Positions 36,964-49,448 of a DNA stretch of 64,000 bases are shown here, in pieces. The DNA lies in the NCBI GenBank assembly GCA_051453625.1, contig JBOZIK010000001.1, positions 153,229,427 through 153,293,426 on the forward strand. The letters run 5' to 3'. Source of the DNA: Welwitschia mirabilis. Taxonomy: Eukaryota > Gnetophyta > Gnetopsida > Welwitschiales. Within the stretch, counting starts at the first letter, position 1. Each line of letters begins with the position of its first letter. The notes under the pieces were generated by a model. It worked only from the letters and a program-made list of their open reading frames with translations, searched no databases and was not told the origin of the DNA. Position numbers and translations under genes: made by a program.

Positions 36964-38479
36964 AAAGTAGGACCTGTAGGGTTTGGTTAGAATTGTAGTG
37001 ATATCTTGGAGGTAGCGGTAAATTTGCGAACAACATATTCTCATTATAGATTAGATTTTACTTATATTTTAAGGTATTTGATAAGATATTTTAATAATAA
37101 ATAATTATATTTCAACCCCTTTATCATTTTATGACTTTTTATACTATACCTAAGATTTCATACTACCTTATCTAAGGTGGTGGTCATGTCTAAACAATAG
37201 AATTATATACACTATTGATCTCATTAAGAAAGAGATCATGTATGGTATTAGTTTGATAATTATATTTAGTAATACATATATTATGATTCTACTCTTGAAA
37301 TATTCGGGGTCTCCTTTTGAACTATTACATTGATAATTTAGCCTTTAATGCATGAAGCATTAGATGTCTTAAACCATTAAGGTATTATGATAGTAATTGA
37401 GAGTATTTATCTCTAATAAGAAGTTAGTTTTTGGTGTTGATTTCTACTTTTAATTATTTTTCTTATTCTTTATGTTTATTCCATGGTTTTAAACATTATT
37501 TATTTTGTTATTAATGTATTATAAGATTTATAAAAAATCTTATTAATCTCGTATGTTATTGGGTTTTATAATTAAATGCTATCAAAACCATTACTAGGTG
37601 GTTACAGTCATTTGGGTGTTAAGTAGAATTTTAATTTGCTATAACATGTGGTACTAATTATATCTTAATACGATATTTTAATTGTTCTATATCATTATTT
37701 AATCAATTTATCATCACATTTATGATATTTATTTTTTCTTTTAATTTATATCATATTTGTGTTTATTTACTTAATAAATAATTTCCGATGCATTAGTATC
37801 AATTATATGCTCCTTGTGGAAGAATGACCTTGATTAGTATTGAATTGGCTAGGGGTTTGTAGGGATAATAATATGCATCATATTTGTACTCATTCAAGTA
37901 TACCAATAAAAATTTTATTGTAGAGAAGTGAATAAAAATGCTATTAAAATATATCAGATCAATGGTAGTAGAAGGAATTTTGCAAAATATTTTAGGTTAA
38001 AGATATATAAATTGAAAATTGTTTAATTAATAGACCTTAAAAGTTTCTTATAAATACTTAAGGACTTTTCTATGTGAGACATACATGTAAATTTAAAGAA
38101 AAATCAACCTAAGCTACATTAAAAGTATGTGCATAAGACAAACATAATATAGAAAATCTTGATGAGACACAAATCAAAAATGAAAATGTATAAAAAATAA
38201 TAATAAATAAAACACTCTATTGTTAATGGAATCTATAAATTAGTTGAAGAAAATTACAACTAGATTATACACATTTGATATAGCATAATCTAGTTTATAT
38301 ATTACATAAAGATACGTGACTCTTCATGAAATAGGTATGAATAGTCACAGTATCTCATTATGAGTAATTAATTACTTGATTTATAGAGTTTTCTAAACTA
38401 AGACTTGAAATTTATTTCATTGTGATAGAACACATTTGATTGATTAAAATAAAACACATTAGTCTTATTATGTTTTGTT
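36964..38479. other. AT-rich DNA; probably includes a decayed copia LTR
   Basis: Lies on the 3' side of the copia RNase H/polypurine tract read on the minus strand, so its right part should be the copia 3' LTR. LTR ends could not be fixed and no coding signal is seen. Confidence 0.35.
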
Positions 38480-38735
38480 GTTTTAAGTTTTATCCAATAG
38501 TTCCCCTTAAACTTCTAAGTCTTTATCTTTGCTTTTTTTTTTTTCAGAAGTTTCCAAAATTTGATTTTTTTCATTAGCTTCATGAGTCCATCTACTATGT
38601 TCCACTATATTGGTGTAGCTTGATTTGATGAATCCTATTGAGTATAATTATCTAATGTAATGAAACTTGATTTTGACATGCATTATTCTTTCATGAAATA
38701 TATGATCCTTCGTAAGTTTGATTGTACTTTATGTG
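38480..38735 (-). mobile_element. Ty1/copia fragment: end of RNase H and polypurine tract
   Basis: Minus strand 38,720-38,640 reads like the end of a copia RNase H (an F-H-E-R-x-M-H-V-x-I-x-F-H-Y-I-R series, compare H-x-R-T-K-H-I-x-x-x-x-H-F-x-R). A VDGLMK-like word follows near 38,590, where copia elements have ADxxTK. A purine-rich stretch at about 38,508-38,490 (TTTAAGGGGAACTATTGG) fits the copia polypurine tract. The rest of pol is absent; the fragment is cut off at its 5' side close to the gypsy primer site at 38,767. Confidence 0.6.
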
Positions 38736-38766
38736 AGGTCCTAAAGCTATAACCAAAAACTTCAAA

Positions 38767-38781
38767 CTTGCTCTAATACCA
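38767..38781 (-). promoter_or_regulatory. LTR-retrotransposon primer-binding site (tRNA-Met type)
   Basis: Minus strand TGGTATTAGAGCAAG differs at one base from the classic TGGTATCAGAGC start, and lies three bases from an LTR end (…TTTCACA). Only a few tens of bases of internal sequence follow before copia-derived DNA, so the internal part of this element has been replaced or deleted. Confidence 0.6.
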
Positions 38782-39832
38782 AAATGTGAAATCCACCTTT
38801 GGCACCTAAAACTCAAATGATGCTTTGATTTAAAAATGTAGCATCCACATTTTTTTATTTAAAGCTTAAAACTAATGAATCGATAAATACTAATGTGGTA
38901 TTCAAGATTAATGGCTAAGCTTATGCATAGCTTTAAAACTATATCTATTTAAAATTTAATTAATAATAACTAGGCTTTAAGATCTATGTAACAAATGGCA
39001 AAGGTGATTTAAAATGTCTAAAAATGACAAAGCGGAGTATGTTTTGATTAGAAACACCTAAGTTTTACCTAAAAGGGTATAGATTAATCTCAGATTTACA
39101 AAAAGACCATAAGAAAGTTAATTTTAAGATGTTTTTGCATAAGAAAAGAAGTATTCAAAACATCCATGATGAGTTTCATATTTATCTGTCTTACGTAATC
39201 GATCTGCAAGTGTCTGAAGATGATTATTTCAATGTTTTTCCTCTGATAACACTTAAATTATACACATGACAATAATGCAAATGCAAACACATGTTACAAA
39301 TATAACTACAATGCAAATGTAGGTTGCATTCATCGCTATATCTTTAGAAAGCAATAGAAAACCTTAAAAATCCATCATTTTTAGTTGATATCATTCTCAT
39401 TTTCTTCAAAGAGATTTATTTTTTAGCTAGAATGGATGATGAATTTTTTATAAAATTAAAATTTGTGTAGAAAAAGAAATAAAGGTAGTGATTAAACTCT
39501 TCTCTAATGGCGTCTTAGGTACCCACTCACCATGCTTTCTTAGCATGTTGTGTATCCTTAAATCTTATAATAATTTAACATTAAATAATTGTTTTTAGAT
39601 AATGATTTTGTAAAGTAACACTTAGAAATGCTTAGCCAGTAGTAAAATAAATTTCATCCCTCTAATGTAGCTTATTCTAGAATTAATTGCAAGAAGTTTA
39701 ATTTCTATTGTTGCATTTCACTTAAATTCTTATAAGAAAAATAAATAGTGGGAAATTCAACTAGATTTTCAAGCATAGCATTTCATTTTAGTAATTCATA
39801 TCTTCAAATGTTGGTTTTTCCATTTTCAATGA

Positions 39833-40486
39833 NNNNNNNNNNNNNNNNNNNNNNNNNNNNNNNNNNNNNNNNNNNNNNNNNNNNNNNNNNNNNNNNNNNN
39901 NNNNNNNNNNNNNNNNNNNNNNNNNNNNNNNNNNNNNNNNNNNNNNNNNNNNNNNNNNNNNNNNNNNNNNNNNNNNNNNNNNNNNNNNNNNNNNNNNNNN
40001 NNNNNNNNNNNNNNNNNNNNNNNNNNNNNNNNNNNNNNNNNNNNNNNNNNNNNNNNNNNNNNNNNNNNNNNNNNNNNNNNNNNNNNNNNNNNNNNNNNNN
40101 NNNNNNNNNNNNNNNNNNNNNNNNNNNNNNNNNNNNNNNNNNNNNNNNNNNNNNNNNNNNNNNNNNNNNNNNNNNNNNNNNNNNNNNNNNNNNNNNNNNN
40201 NNNNNNNNNNNNNNNNNNNNNNNNNNNNNNNNNNNNNNNNNNNNNNNNNNNNNNNNNNNNNNNNNNNNNNNNNNNNNNNNNNNNNNNNNNNNNNNNNNNN
40301 NNNNNNNNNNNNNNNNNNNNNNNNNNNNNNNNNNNNNNNNNNNNNNNNNNNNNNNNNNNNNNNNNNNNNNNNNNNNNNNNNNNNNNNNNNNNNNNNNNNN
40401 NNNNNNNNNNNNNNNNNNNNNNNNNNNNNNNNNNNNNNNNNNNNNNNNNNNNNNNNNNNNNNNNNNNNNNNNNNNNNNNNNNNNNN
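39833..40486. other. assembly gap (654 N)
   Basis: An estimated-size gap; long apparent open frames across it are artefacts of translating N. Confidence 0.95.
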
Positions 40487-41464
40487 TCAATGATATGAAG
40501 GAAGTGTGAATATGGTTTCCACATGACATAGCCTCCTTCTTAATTGCTGTTCCTCCTCAAAAATATATGCCTTTTTTCTTCTCATTCTATAAGCCCTTTA
40601 TATTTTATAAAGTGGGCATGTTAATGTTAGGGTGATGCATATTCTCAAAAATTCATCCATAAGCTCCCTAGCATTATTTTCCTTTAAATGACATGTTGCT
40701 CCTTTTTCTCTGGTGGATTTTCCATGTGCCTCTTTTTAAATTTTATTATTACATATTTAAGAAATATATTTCTTGAGAAATATAATTATCTTAGAAGGGA
40801 TAAAATCTGATATTTTTACTCTTCTTATATTAGCCAATTTAACCAATTATATCTATATATAAATATCTCTCTCTCTCTATATAATTTCCATTACAAATAT
40901 ATTTTTCCTAAATTTCAACACTTTATATTTAAACTATAGAATTTCCCAAGGGACTTTTATTAAATGTAAAAGATGCATCTAAATTTGTCAAATTTCACAT
41001 TTTTCTATTAAAATGTCATTTAAGAAAAGATGTACATCACTAAAAATTTTAAATACACCACAATATATATATGTTAAGGTCCAAAGTATTCCAAGGATAA
41101 AAAAAATAACTACAACATCTAAGAATAAACGATCCATGGCAAGATTATAAGTTTTTTACTCAAAACATAGTTTTAAAATAAAAACTAGAAAGTAATAATC
41201 TCCACTTCAACATGTCATCCTTGGTAATTAATTCAACTTTTTAGGTACTCCAGTTTTTCCACTTACTCAATATAAGAATATGAAGTAAGAACCATGAAAT
41301 CTTCACAGCTTCTAGTATGGCCTAGGCAAGATAAAGATAAAGGTCAAAGAATCCCAAGTCATAAGGTAAACAAGACAAGTTTAAGATTTCAAGCGAAGGG
41401 TTTATGAAAATGAAATGAGAATAACATGTTTTTAATAATTTTTAACATATTTTTTCTTGACTAT

Positions 41465-41700
41465 CAAATTTAGTGATCTATGAGGTCCACTACCTCATTT
41501 GGCAATTTTTGGATTTATTAATCCCACTACCTCATCACGCGATTTGTGTGTTTCTCATACTTCATTACCTCATTTAGCTATCTATGAAGTCCACTACCTC
41601 ATTCAATGATTTGTGAATTTATTAATCCCACTACCTCATTCAGTGATCTATGAGTTCTTACATTCCACTGCCTCATTTGATGATGTGTGGAATTCTCATT
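41465..41700. repeat. 36-bp minisatellite, about six units
   Basis: The word ccactacctcatt recurs near 41,488, 41,524, 41,560 (variant), 41,591, 41,628 and 41,665 (variant), spaced about 36 bp, with 'gatctatgaggt' / 'gatttgtgaattt' between. It lies inside the probable gypsy LTR. Confidence 0.85.
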
Positions 41701-42518
41701 TCCATAAAGATTAAAAGATCATAAGAAGATACAAGATTCAATGTTATAGTTTAATCAAGATATATCACTAAGGATTTTCAACAAAACATCAATTTTTACT
41801 AAGGAATGAAGTTATACAAGAATAAATTTTGGAAATGCAATCACATTCACATAGATTCCAAGCTAGTGTATCACACCTCAAAATTTCATTAAATTTATCA
41901 AGAAAGTAGTAGAAACAAGTGCTTATAAATAAGAAATACATTTCAAAATTTTACAAAGTTATTAAGAAAGTAGTATTTCACTAAGAAACGGACATCTATT
42001 TAAACCTTAAAAAGGATGCAAGAATTAAAAAATCATATAATAATGTAGATAAATTTATGACCATACAAGTTTTAAGAATAAAATAGGACCATATTCGAAA
42101 TTTAATGTAAATTTTCTAATCTTTCAAAAACTTTATAACTTTAAGGATTCCAAGACTCTAATGTTTCTAAGACTTCAATGCTTCTAAAGCTCCAAGTTTC
42201 AAAGTTTTCAAGAGTCGATAACAAAGAATTTTGTAAAAACATACAAATGAAAAGAGAAGGAAGTTATTTATGTAATAAGAAGACATAGAAAATATGAAAA
42301 GACAATATCTTAAAAAGGATATGAAGACACACTATCCTGAAAAAGAAGACGATTATGATTTCATAAACCTCAACCATTACTTTGCCTAGCCATGAGGTGC
42401 ATTAAATATTTCATCATAACAATAATCACTCATCATGCCAAATAGTTATTTTGCCAATAAATAATAATCATGAAAAGTATTCTTACATAAGCTAAAAGAT
42501 GCAAGTTCTTTAACATTT

Positions 42519-43150
42519 NNNNNNNNNNNNNNNNNNNNNNNNNNNNNNNNNNNNNNNNNNNNNNNNNNNNNNNNNNNNNNNNNNNNNNNNNNNNNNNNNN
42601 NNNNNNNNNNNNNNNNNNNNNNNNNNNNNNNNNNNNNNNNNNNNNNNNNNNNNNNNNNNNNNNNNNNNNNNNNNNNNNNNNNNNNNNNNNNNNNNNNNNN
42701 NNNNNNNNNNNNNNNNNNNNNNNNNNNNNNNNNNNNNNNNNNNNNNNNNNNNNNNNNNNNNNNNNNNNNNNNNNNNNNNNNNNNNNNNNNNNNNNNNNNN
42801 NNNNNNNNNNNNNNNNNNNNNNNNNNNNNNNNNNNNNNNNNNNNNNNNNNNNNNNNNNNNNNNNNNNNNNNNNNNNNNNNNNNNNNNNNNNNNNNNNNNN
42901 NNNNNNNNNNNNNNNNNNNNNNNNNNNNNNNNNNNNNNNNNNNNNNNNNNNNNNNNNNNNNNNNNNNNNNNNNNNNNNNNNNNNNNNNNNNNNNNNNNNN
43001 NNNNNNNNNNNNNNNNNNNNNNNNNNNNNNNNNNNNNNNNNNNNNNNNNNNNNNNNNNNNNNNNNNNNNNNNNNNNNNNNNNNNNNNNNNNNNNNNNNNN
43101 NNNNNNNNNNNNNNNNNNNNNNNNNNNNNNNNNNNNNNNNNNNNNNNNNN
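42519..43150. other. assembly gap (632 N)
   Basis: An estimated-size gap within the probable gypsy LTR. Confidence 0.95.
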
Positions 43151-43359
43151 AATTAATCTAAATGAAATATCAATAATTTCCAAGGAATAACATCAAGATA
43201 GAATTTTCATTACCTCTACATGTTTTCCCATTTATAATAAATATTTTAGCCTATAATTCATTAATTTAGAATATATTATTTATTTTTTTATTACAATATT
43301 AAATAATTCTTAGGCTAAGTTTTAAATTCTTTTAAAATCTGGGATGTGACATTTCTCAT

Positions 43360-44335
43360 CTCCTTAAGAAGTTTCCTCTTAGAAGCTTATAAAGAGCTTT
43401 GATTTTTATTGCTTAGTATGTATTTCTGTTTTCCAAGCTACTTCTATAGATTGATTTGACCATTTCATCTTATAAAGTTGTATAACTTTTTCATGTAACA
43501 TCATTTCCTTTTAATCTAAAATCTAAATTGATTGAGCTTTAATTGAACAATTTAGAAGAATGTCTACTTCTTAATTAGAAATTATTTTTATCTCGTTAGC
43601 CAAAACTTTCCTCAAAAAGGATATGTGAAAAACATTATGAAGAGTTCACAAATGTGGTGGTAAGACTAACTCATTAGCTATTAGTCCAATTCTCTTAATA
43701 ATCGGATAAGGCCCTATAAATCTTGGGGTTAATTTTTCCTTGTTACAAAGCCTAAAAGCTCCTTTGAGAGGTGATCATTTAAGATAAACATGATCTTCTT
43801 CTTGAAACTCTATATGTCTTCTTTGATCATTTGCATATTTAGCTTATCTATCTTCATTATCTTCAATCTTTTCCTAATCGTTCTTACTTTTTCTTTTAAA
43901 TCTTAAATAATTTCTTGTCTGTTGCATCAAACCATGTTACTGGTATTTTACATTTTCTTCTATATAATGCTTTAAAAGGTGCACATCCTATTAACTCTTC
44001 ATAGCTATTATTATAAGTGAATTTTACTAAAATTAAATGATCCTTTTAAGATCCTCCAAAATCCAAAATTACTAATCTTAATAATTCTTCTAAAATTTGA
44101 TTTGTTTTTCTGTTTGGTCATTCCTTTGAATGTGAAAAGATGTACTTAAATTTAAGTTAGTTTCTAATTATTTAGGAAATGATGTCCAAAATCTAGATTT
44201 GAACTTACTATCTCTATTTAAAATAATTTTTTTAGTTACTTCATGTAATTTAACTATATTCTTTACATACTCCTTTATAATCTTTTTAGCCTAATGTGTT
44301 GTTTCACTAGTGTCATAACTTAGTCTTGAGTTGGA
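43360..44335 (-). pseudogene. decayed Ty3/gypsy chromovirus-type integrase
   Basis: Minus strand from 44,330 down: an integrase core end (NRDSKFxSRFW, then LSTSFHIQRNDQTEKQ, matching DRDPKFTSRFW...STAYHPQTDGQSE). Next come YNNSYEELIGCAPFKALYRRKC near 44,020-43,950 and the GPY/F-type module LTPRFIGPYPIIKRIG near 43,740-43,690, followed by LPPHL, LHNVFHISFLRK. It is interrupted by stops. Integrase inserted the element's cDNA into chromosomes. The GPY/F module and R-x-x-H-N-V-F-H-V-S-x-L-R motif are typical of chromoviruses (Tekay/CRM group); a chromodomain itself is not clear. RT, RNase H and gag upstream are not found, and similarity ends abruptly near 44,335. Confidence 0.8.
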
Positions 44336-45980
44336 CTTAAGAAGCACAAAAAGATGAAAATTTCTGTTTTTTTTTAATAATTAACTTACATGATATGATT
44401 AATCATTGTATTAGATCAATTAGTTTGCAATTGGAAGACTTACCTCTTAGTTACCCGCAGGATACACCTTAGGAGAACTATATGAGGATAGCTTACCTGA
44501 TTAACTTCATATCTAATTTTAAGATTATTTAGTAATCTCATTTAGAAACCCACCAAAGAAGTGTGTAAATTATGGTCGAGTGGTTGGTTACATCAACAGC
44601 TAAATAACCATGTCTAAGTATCCTCATTCGAAGGAGTTTAGACCATACATAGTTCTATATTGGACCTTGTTTTCATCTCCACCAATACATATGAGTGTAA
44701 TATAGATCAAAGTGGTCTATATTAGTGGGCATGTGGTGTTCAAGCACATGGTCCACTACAAAAGTAATGCAAGAATGCAACAATTAAACTCAGTATCATA
44801 ATGCAACTCAAAAATGCATTCCTTATGTCACAAGATAGCTTAGAAATGCATTTAATATGCCACAAGGCAGCTCAAAAATGCATTCAAAATGATGTAATGC
44901 AAAATTAACATGGCTACCCAAAATCATAGTGAACCCCCTAGTCACTTGGGTAAAATATCCATTAGAAACATAGAAGCTAAGCATGTTAAGAGGTTTTTCA
45001 ACTCTCTTCCTCATCTTAGTCTATGCTAATAGAAGGGAAAAGATATCCATTAGTAGCCCTATCAACTAAGCATGTAAATAGATCCCTCAAATCGCTCCTT
45101 TATCTTAGCCTCAGCTAATGGAAGGGATAACAACAATAGCATGATATTATAGTAAATTCATGTACAAATGCGATTAACACATAGATACACATACACACAT
45201 ATGCCAAATTGGTAGGGCACCTCATAGCGACTCCTTTTATAACATGATATAATGAATCTAATAATATGTAAATATATAAAATGCCTAAACGAACTAGTTC
45301 ATATGCCACTAAATTTAATCACTAGTCTAAATAGACTTGGTGTAGTAGAAGTTAAATGAAGGATATTAGGTTCCTTGTTACTTTTCAGTGAGCACCATAG
45401 AAAAATCACTAATGATATATCATTTTGTACATAAAGTAACAAATAACTACTTAAAGAATTCAATTCATGAACCTGAACATGTAAGATAATAAGTTTAAGA
45501 CTACATACCTAGATTGTGATAATGCATATTAAGGTAACCATAGGCACTAAGGAATGTGTTAGTACTTGCATCATTGGATAACTATATCATGCATAATATA
45601 ATTACATTAAATCACATAAACACATATCATTATGATAGGGAAAAACCATAATCACTTCTTTTATAATGCAACATAGTAACCAAATCTATTAATTCATTTG
45701 CTTATAATGTTAATAATAATAAAAAGAAATTTAATCAGATTATGTCTTACACACATGTTTATACATTTACCTCTAAAGACCATCATAACATAGTGAATTT
45801 GTTTAACTATCTAAGCCATCTATTAGGCTCAAAGTATCTTCTACCTTGTCAGCATGATTCCTATTATCAATATTTTCTAAGTTATTTTTACTAAACTGAT
45901 GTTCTTGTTGATCAAATTGATATTAGTACCTCTCATAAATTATAAGATAACAATTAAACCTATCTACCTTTATAATAAAC
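44336..45980. other. unassigned AT-rich DNA with two short tandem repeats
   Basis: No gene is recognised; two minus-strand open stretches (44,823-45,014; 45,115-45,309) lack motifs. Three units of about 35 bp containing 'aaatgcatt' lie at 44,800-44,890. A diverged ~88-bp tandem pair lies at 44,950-45,125, sharing 'atatccattag', 'ctaagcatgt' and 'gctaat-gaaggga'. This could be another transposon's non-coding end. Confidence 0.5.
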
Positions 45981-47029
45981 TTGTAACATTTTGCATTTAA
46001 CGTAACTAAATATTAAATAATATAATATTATGCATATTATACCTATATTGTAATATAATATAATGTAGTATACATGTAATAACATAGCATAAAATATCAT
46101 ATTATTGTGTCTATTCTATAGCAGAATATAATGTAATATTATGCACATGAGATGACATAATTGAGTACAATTTAATATTAAGCAAAATACAATGTACATT
46201 TACATATTTTAATATAAGATAATATAATATATATTACAAGAGTATGATTTAATATGATATAATAATATAATTTAACATAATACATTAAAAGTATAATCTA
46301 ATATATAATATAATATAATATAATATAATATAATATTATGTGTATATGTACTATTATGCATATAACTAAAGATGTTAAAATATGTTATAATATCATATCA
46401 TGTAACATAACATATATGCCATATATATTTATATATATATAGTCTAAGATGATGTTATATACTGTGATATAATATATAACATAGTATATATGTAGTATAA
46501 ATTTTTTTGATTTCATATGTAATCTAATATAGATGTAGATTCAATATTATGCAAATAAGTAATATAAATAGTGTACTATATTATATGATAAAGTATAATA
46601 TACTATACATGCAATGTAGTATATTTATTATATAGTGTAGGATAATACAATATACTTTAATATCTAATATAGTATAATTTAATTGTATACCATATAATGT
46701 AATAATCTATATATATTTATATATAGGATAGTTAGTACATGGTGAGTATATATATATATATATAGGGAGAGAGAGAGAGAGAGATAGAATGTTTTATAAT
46801 ACATTAAGTATGACAAGTTCTAGTAAGCATGATATATGATGATGAGTGAATACTTTAGAGTTATCCTCGATAACATAGTGATGATTGGGATATTTGTGGT
46901 TTTGTAAGTGTTTACATTTAAGAAAAAGGCCAAAGAGGGGTGTAATTTATTGCTTATAGACATATTAGATGCTTATTAAATTAAGATGCTAGAGGATAAA
47001 TAAAACTAATATTTTCATATGTCATGAGT
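45980..47029. repeat. TA-rich low-complexity tract with (TAATA)n and (GA)n
   Basis: Almost every word is a permutation of ataatataat with interspersed 'gtagtatac' and 'atgtaatatt'. A pure run of taata units sits at about 46,300-46,335 and a GA run at 46,765-46,787. There is no coding content. It continues beyond the gap (47,030-47,129) at 47,640-47,850. Confidence 0.85.
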
Positions 47030-47129
47030 NNNNNNNNNNNNNNNNNNNNNNNNNNNNNNNNNNNNNNNNNNNNNNNNNNNNNNNNNNNNNNNNNNNNNNN
47101 NNNNNNNNNNNNNNNNNNNNNNNNNNNNN
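47030..47129. other. assembly gap (100 N)
   Basis: Default-size gap beside the TA-rich tract; flanks share no obvious overlap. Confidence 0.95.
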
Positions 47130-47639
47130 CATATTATAACTATATTAATCATACTAAAAGAAACATGATTATTAGTCAATACATCCAATAACATCTAACA
47201 TTCATCATAAATTAACTATAAGTAACTAAGTGTAGGAAAGTATTTTGTTGAAATAATTATAGTAATATCATTATCCAAGGAGTCAAAGAAGAGTCTTTAA
47301 TCTTATCTAAAAACTTCATTTTTATAAATGTCACTATCTCATAAATAATGATATAAAATAATAATTATTTCTATAAAATTTGAATATAAAAGGTTTATAA
47401 CAAAACATTTGTAGAAACATTTATAGCAAAAGGCATGATTTTCCTTCTTACAATATTTGTTTTTTAAATAATAACAAAACTTGGCCTTCAAGAGAACTAA
47501 TTTCCCCTCTTAATGTTTTATCTATTGTACTTATTTCTTCATGTATTTATTCCTAACATTAACATATTCTTAAGAATAAAACATGTTTTCCCTTATAATT
47601 TACACATGCAGTACTATACATGTGAAATGATATAATAGA

Positions 47640-47654
47640 AGATATTCTAATATA

Positions 47655-47698
<44 letters not shown>

Positions 47699-47850
47699 TA
47701 ATACAATGTGATACAATGTAGTATAATAGAATATAATGTCTGTAATATTACGCATAGGAGATAACACAATGTATTATAATATCATACAATATTTTATATA
47801 ATATAACATAATGTAATGTAACATGATGTAATATAACATTATACATATAT
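47640..47850. repeat. (TA)n microsatellite and TA-rich continuation
   Basis: A run of about 16 AT dinucleotides near 47,663-47,695 is followed by 'taatacaatgtgatacaatg'-type quasi-repeats like those of 46.0-46.8 kb. Confidence 0.9.
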
Positions 47851-48055
47851 TGCCTCTTATAAATTCAACGCTACATTCCCATTTGGGTAAGTCATTAATA
47901 CTTAATGATTTGCTTTCATTGTGTTATGTGTTGAATTTTCCCATGTATAAGAAGTTCATATATGGAATTAGATTATCATGGAAGTCGATTGTATTAGGTG
48001 ACCATTTCTCCAAGGGTAAAGGGATGGTCAACAGGTTTTATGTAATTATTAAGAC
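47851..48055. other. unassigned open stretch left of block copy 2
   Basis: A plus-strand open frame (47,850-48,134) runs from here into the duplicated block. It has less extreme composition than its surroundings but no recognised domain, and its last third is shared viral sequence read on the wrong strand, so I do not call a gene. Confidence 0.3.
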
Positions 48056-49448
48056 AAAGGCCTTATCAATCCTTTATTTAATAATTCTTACATTTGTATT
48101 CATATCTCTTCTTGGCATTGTTTATTCATTTTAATTAGCTTACTATATACTAGTATGTTGTAAATTATTAGTATATGAGTAGTTAGTGAAGTATTATCCT
48201 AAAATTCTAATGGATGCTTACAACAACATGACCTTAGTATGTTTATTACTTGTTGTAGTTAGGCTGCTTGATTTGCCAAAATTGAAATCCTATAAATTTT
48301 CTTTATTACCTTATATTTTTATTCCTCTAACTTAATGTATAATTTGATTCTTATAATTTTATTTAATATGAGTTGATTCTCCTATTTCTTTCATAAATAC
48401 TGCTAAGTACATTATAGTTTTTGAGAAATTTTAGGAACAATTATTCTTTGTCCTTCAGAGTTTAATGCTATCATGTATTCAGCTATTATATATTAATAAA
48501 AAAGTTTCAAAGTTTTCACCCAAACTAGCATCATATCTAGAGTTTTCAATATGAATTAAATCTATTAAGACTAAATTATTCTTAATTTTTATAATAATAT
48601 TACTACAAAATATGATAATTCTGTAGAACCATTCATTATTTCTATATGATGTGGGCCTATGTAGTTTTACCCAATATATTTGGACATTATTTTTATAAAA
48701 ATTTAATGTGAAACCTCTATCGATGAAGGCTATATATTTTCATCATTAATTAGTTCTTTCAAATAATATATGTATTAAATTGTAAAAGGGTCTGATATGC
48801 ATTTTTTAAGTGGAATTGTATCATTTTAGCTTGTTTTGATGGCTTTTTCGCTTTGTTAGAGATTAACTGAGAACTATTTTTTCAAGGTTTAGGAAATGGA
48901 TTTATAAATAAATTTGACTTTCATATTCTCTTATTTTATTTTTATTCTTTGTCTAAAGAGTACATAATGTGATCCAAAATTGAAGAGCTTTCTTTCAACT
49001 TATTTATAATGATTTAGATTTTTCTTACCTCTATTTTTAAATTTTAATATGATATTCACTAGTTTCATAACAAGTAATGAATTTCTATAATAATATAATG
49101 ATAAATATTATTCTTTGAATAGCGAACTTTCTTTAGTTATTTCAGAAATAACTTCATTAACCTTTACTTGATTTGATATCTCTTTCTCTTCTTAATTAGT
49201 CTTAATTCCTAGTAATCTAAATAGAATGATGATTCCATTCCATTAAATAGTATTAGATAAAGAGTCATGAGTCATTAAATTAGATAATATTTTATTTTCA
49301 GAAGTAAAGAAAAGTAACTTGTATGAAGTTTGTAAAATTCAATTCAAGTTCATATCTATAAGGCATTATGTTGAAGAACAAAAAATCATACTAGTATTTT
49401 TTATATTTCTTCTCTTAAAGTGAAGTTATAACATGGATTGATAAATAA

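Larger units (their letters stand above)
38785..43351 (-). mobile_element. probable long Ty3/gypsy LTR (~4.6 kb including two N gaps)
   Basis: On the minus strand the block starts TGTCACATCCC (43,351-43,341), the common start of plant chromovirus LTRs, right after a purine-rich stretch. It ends GGATTTCACA at 38,785 next to a primer-binding site. The two ends form an imperfect inverted repeat. Integrase lies before it and a primer site after it, so it has internal sequence on both sides. The length is unusually great and includes N gaps of 654 and 632; alternatively the two ends belong to two different LTRs. Confidence 0.45.

Noticed and set aside
39748-40529. Long open frames across 39.8-40.5 kb on both strands
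   Set aside because: They consist almost entirely of translated N; only a few codons at each end are real.
41465-41700. CRISPR-like array (regular 36-bp spacing)
   Set aside because: The genome is plant nuclear, the repeats are degenerate and the spacers are themselves related, so it is a minisatellite.
42446-43183. 245-codon minus-strand open frame
   Set aside because: It spans a 632-base N run; no real coding evidence.
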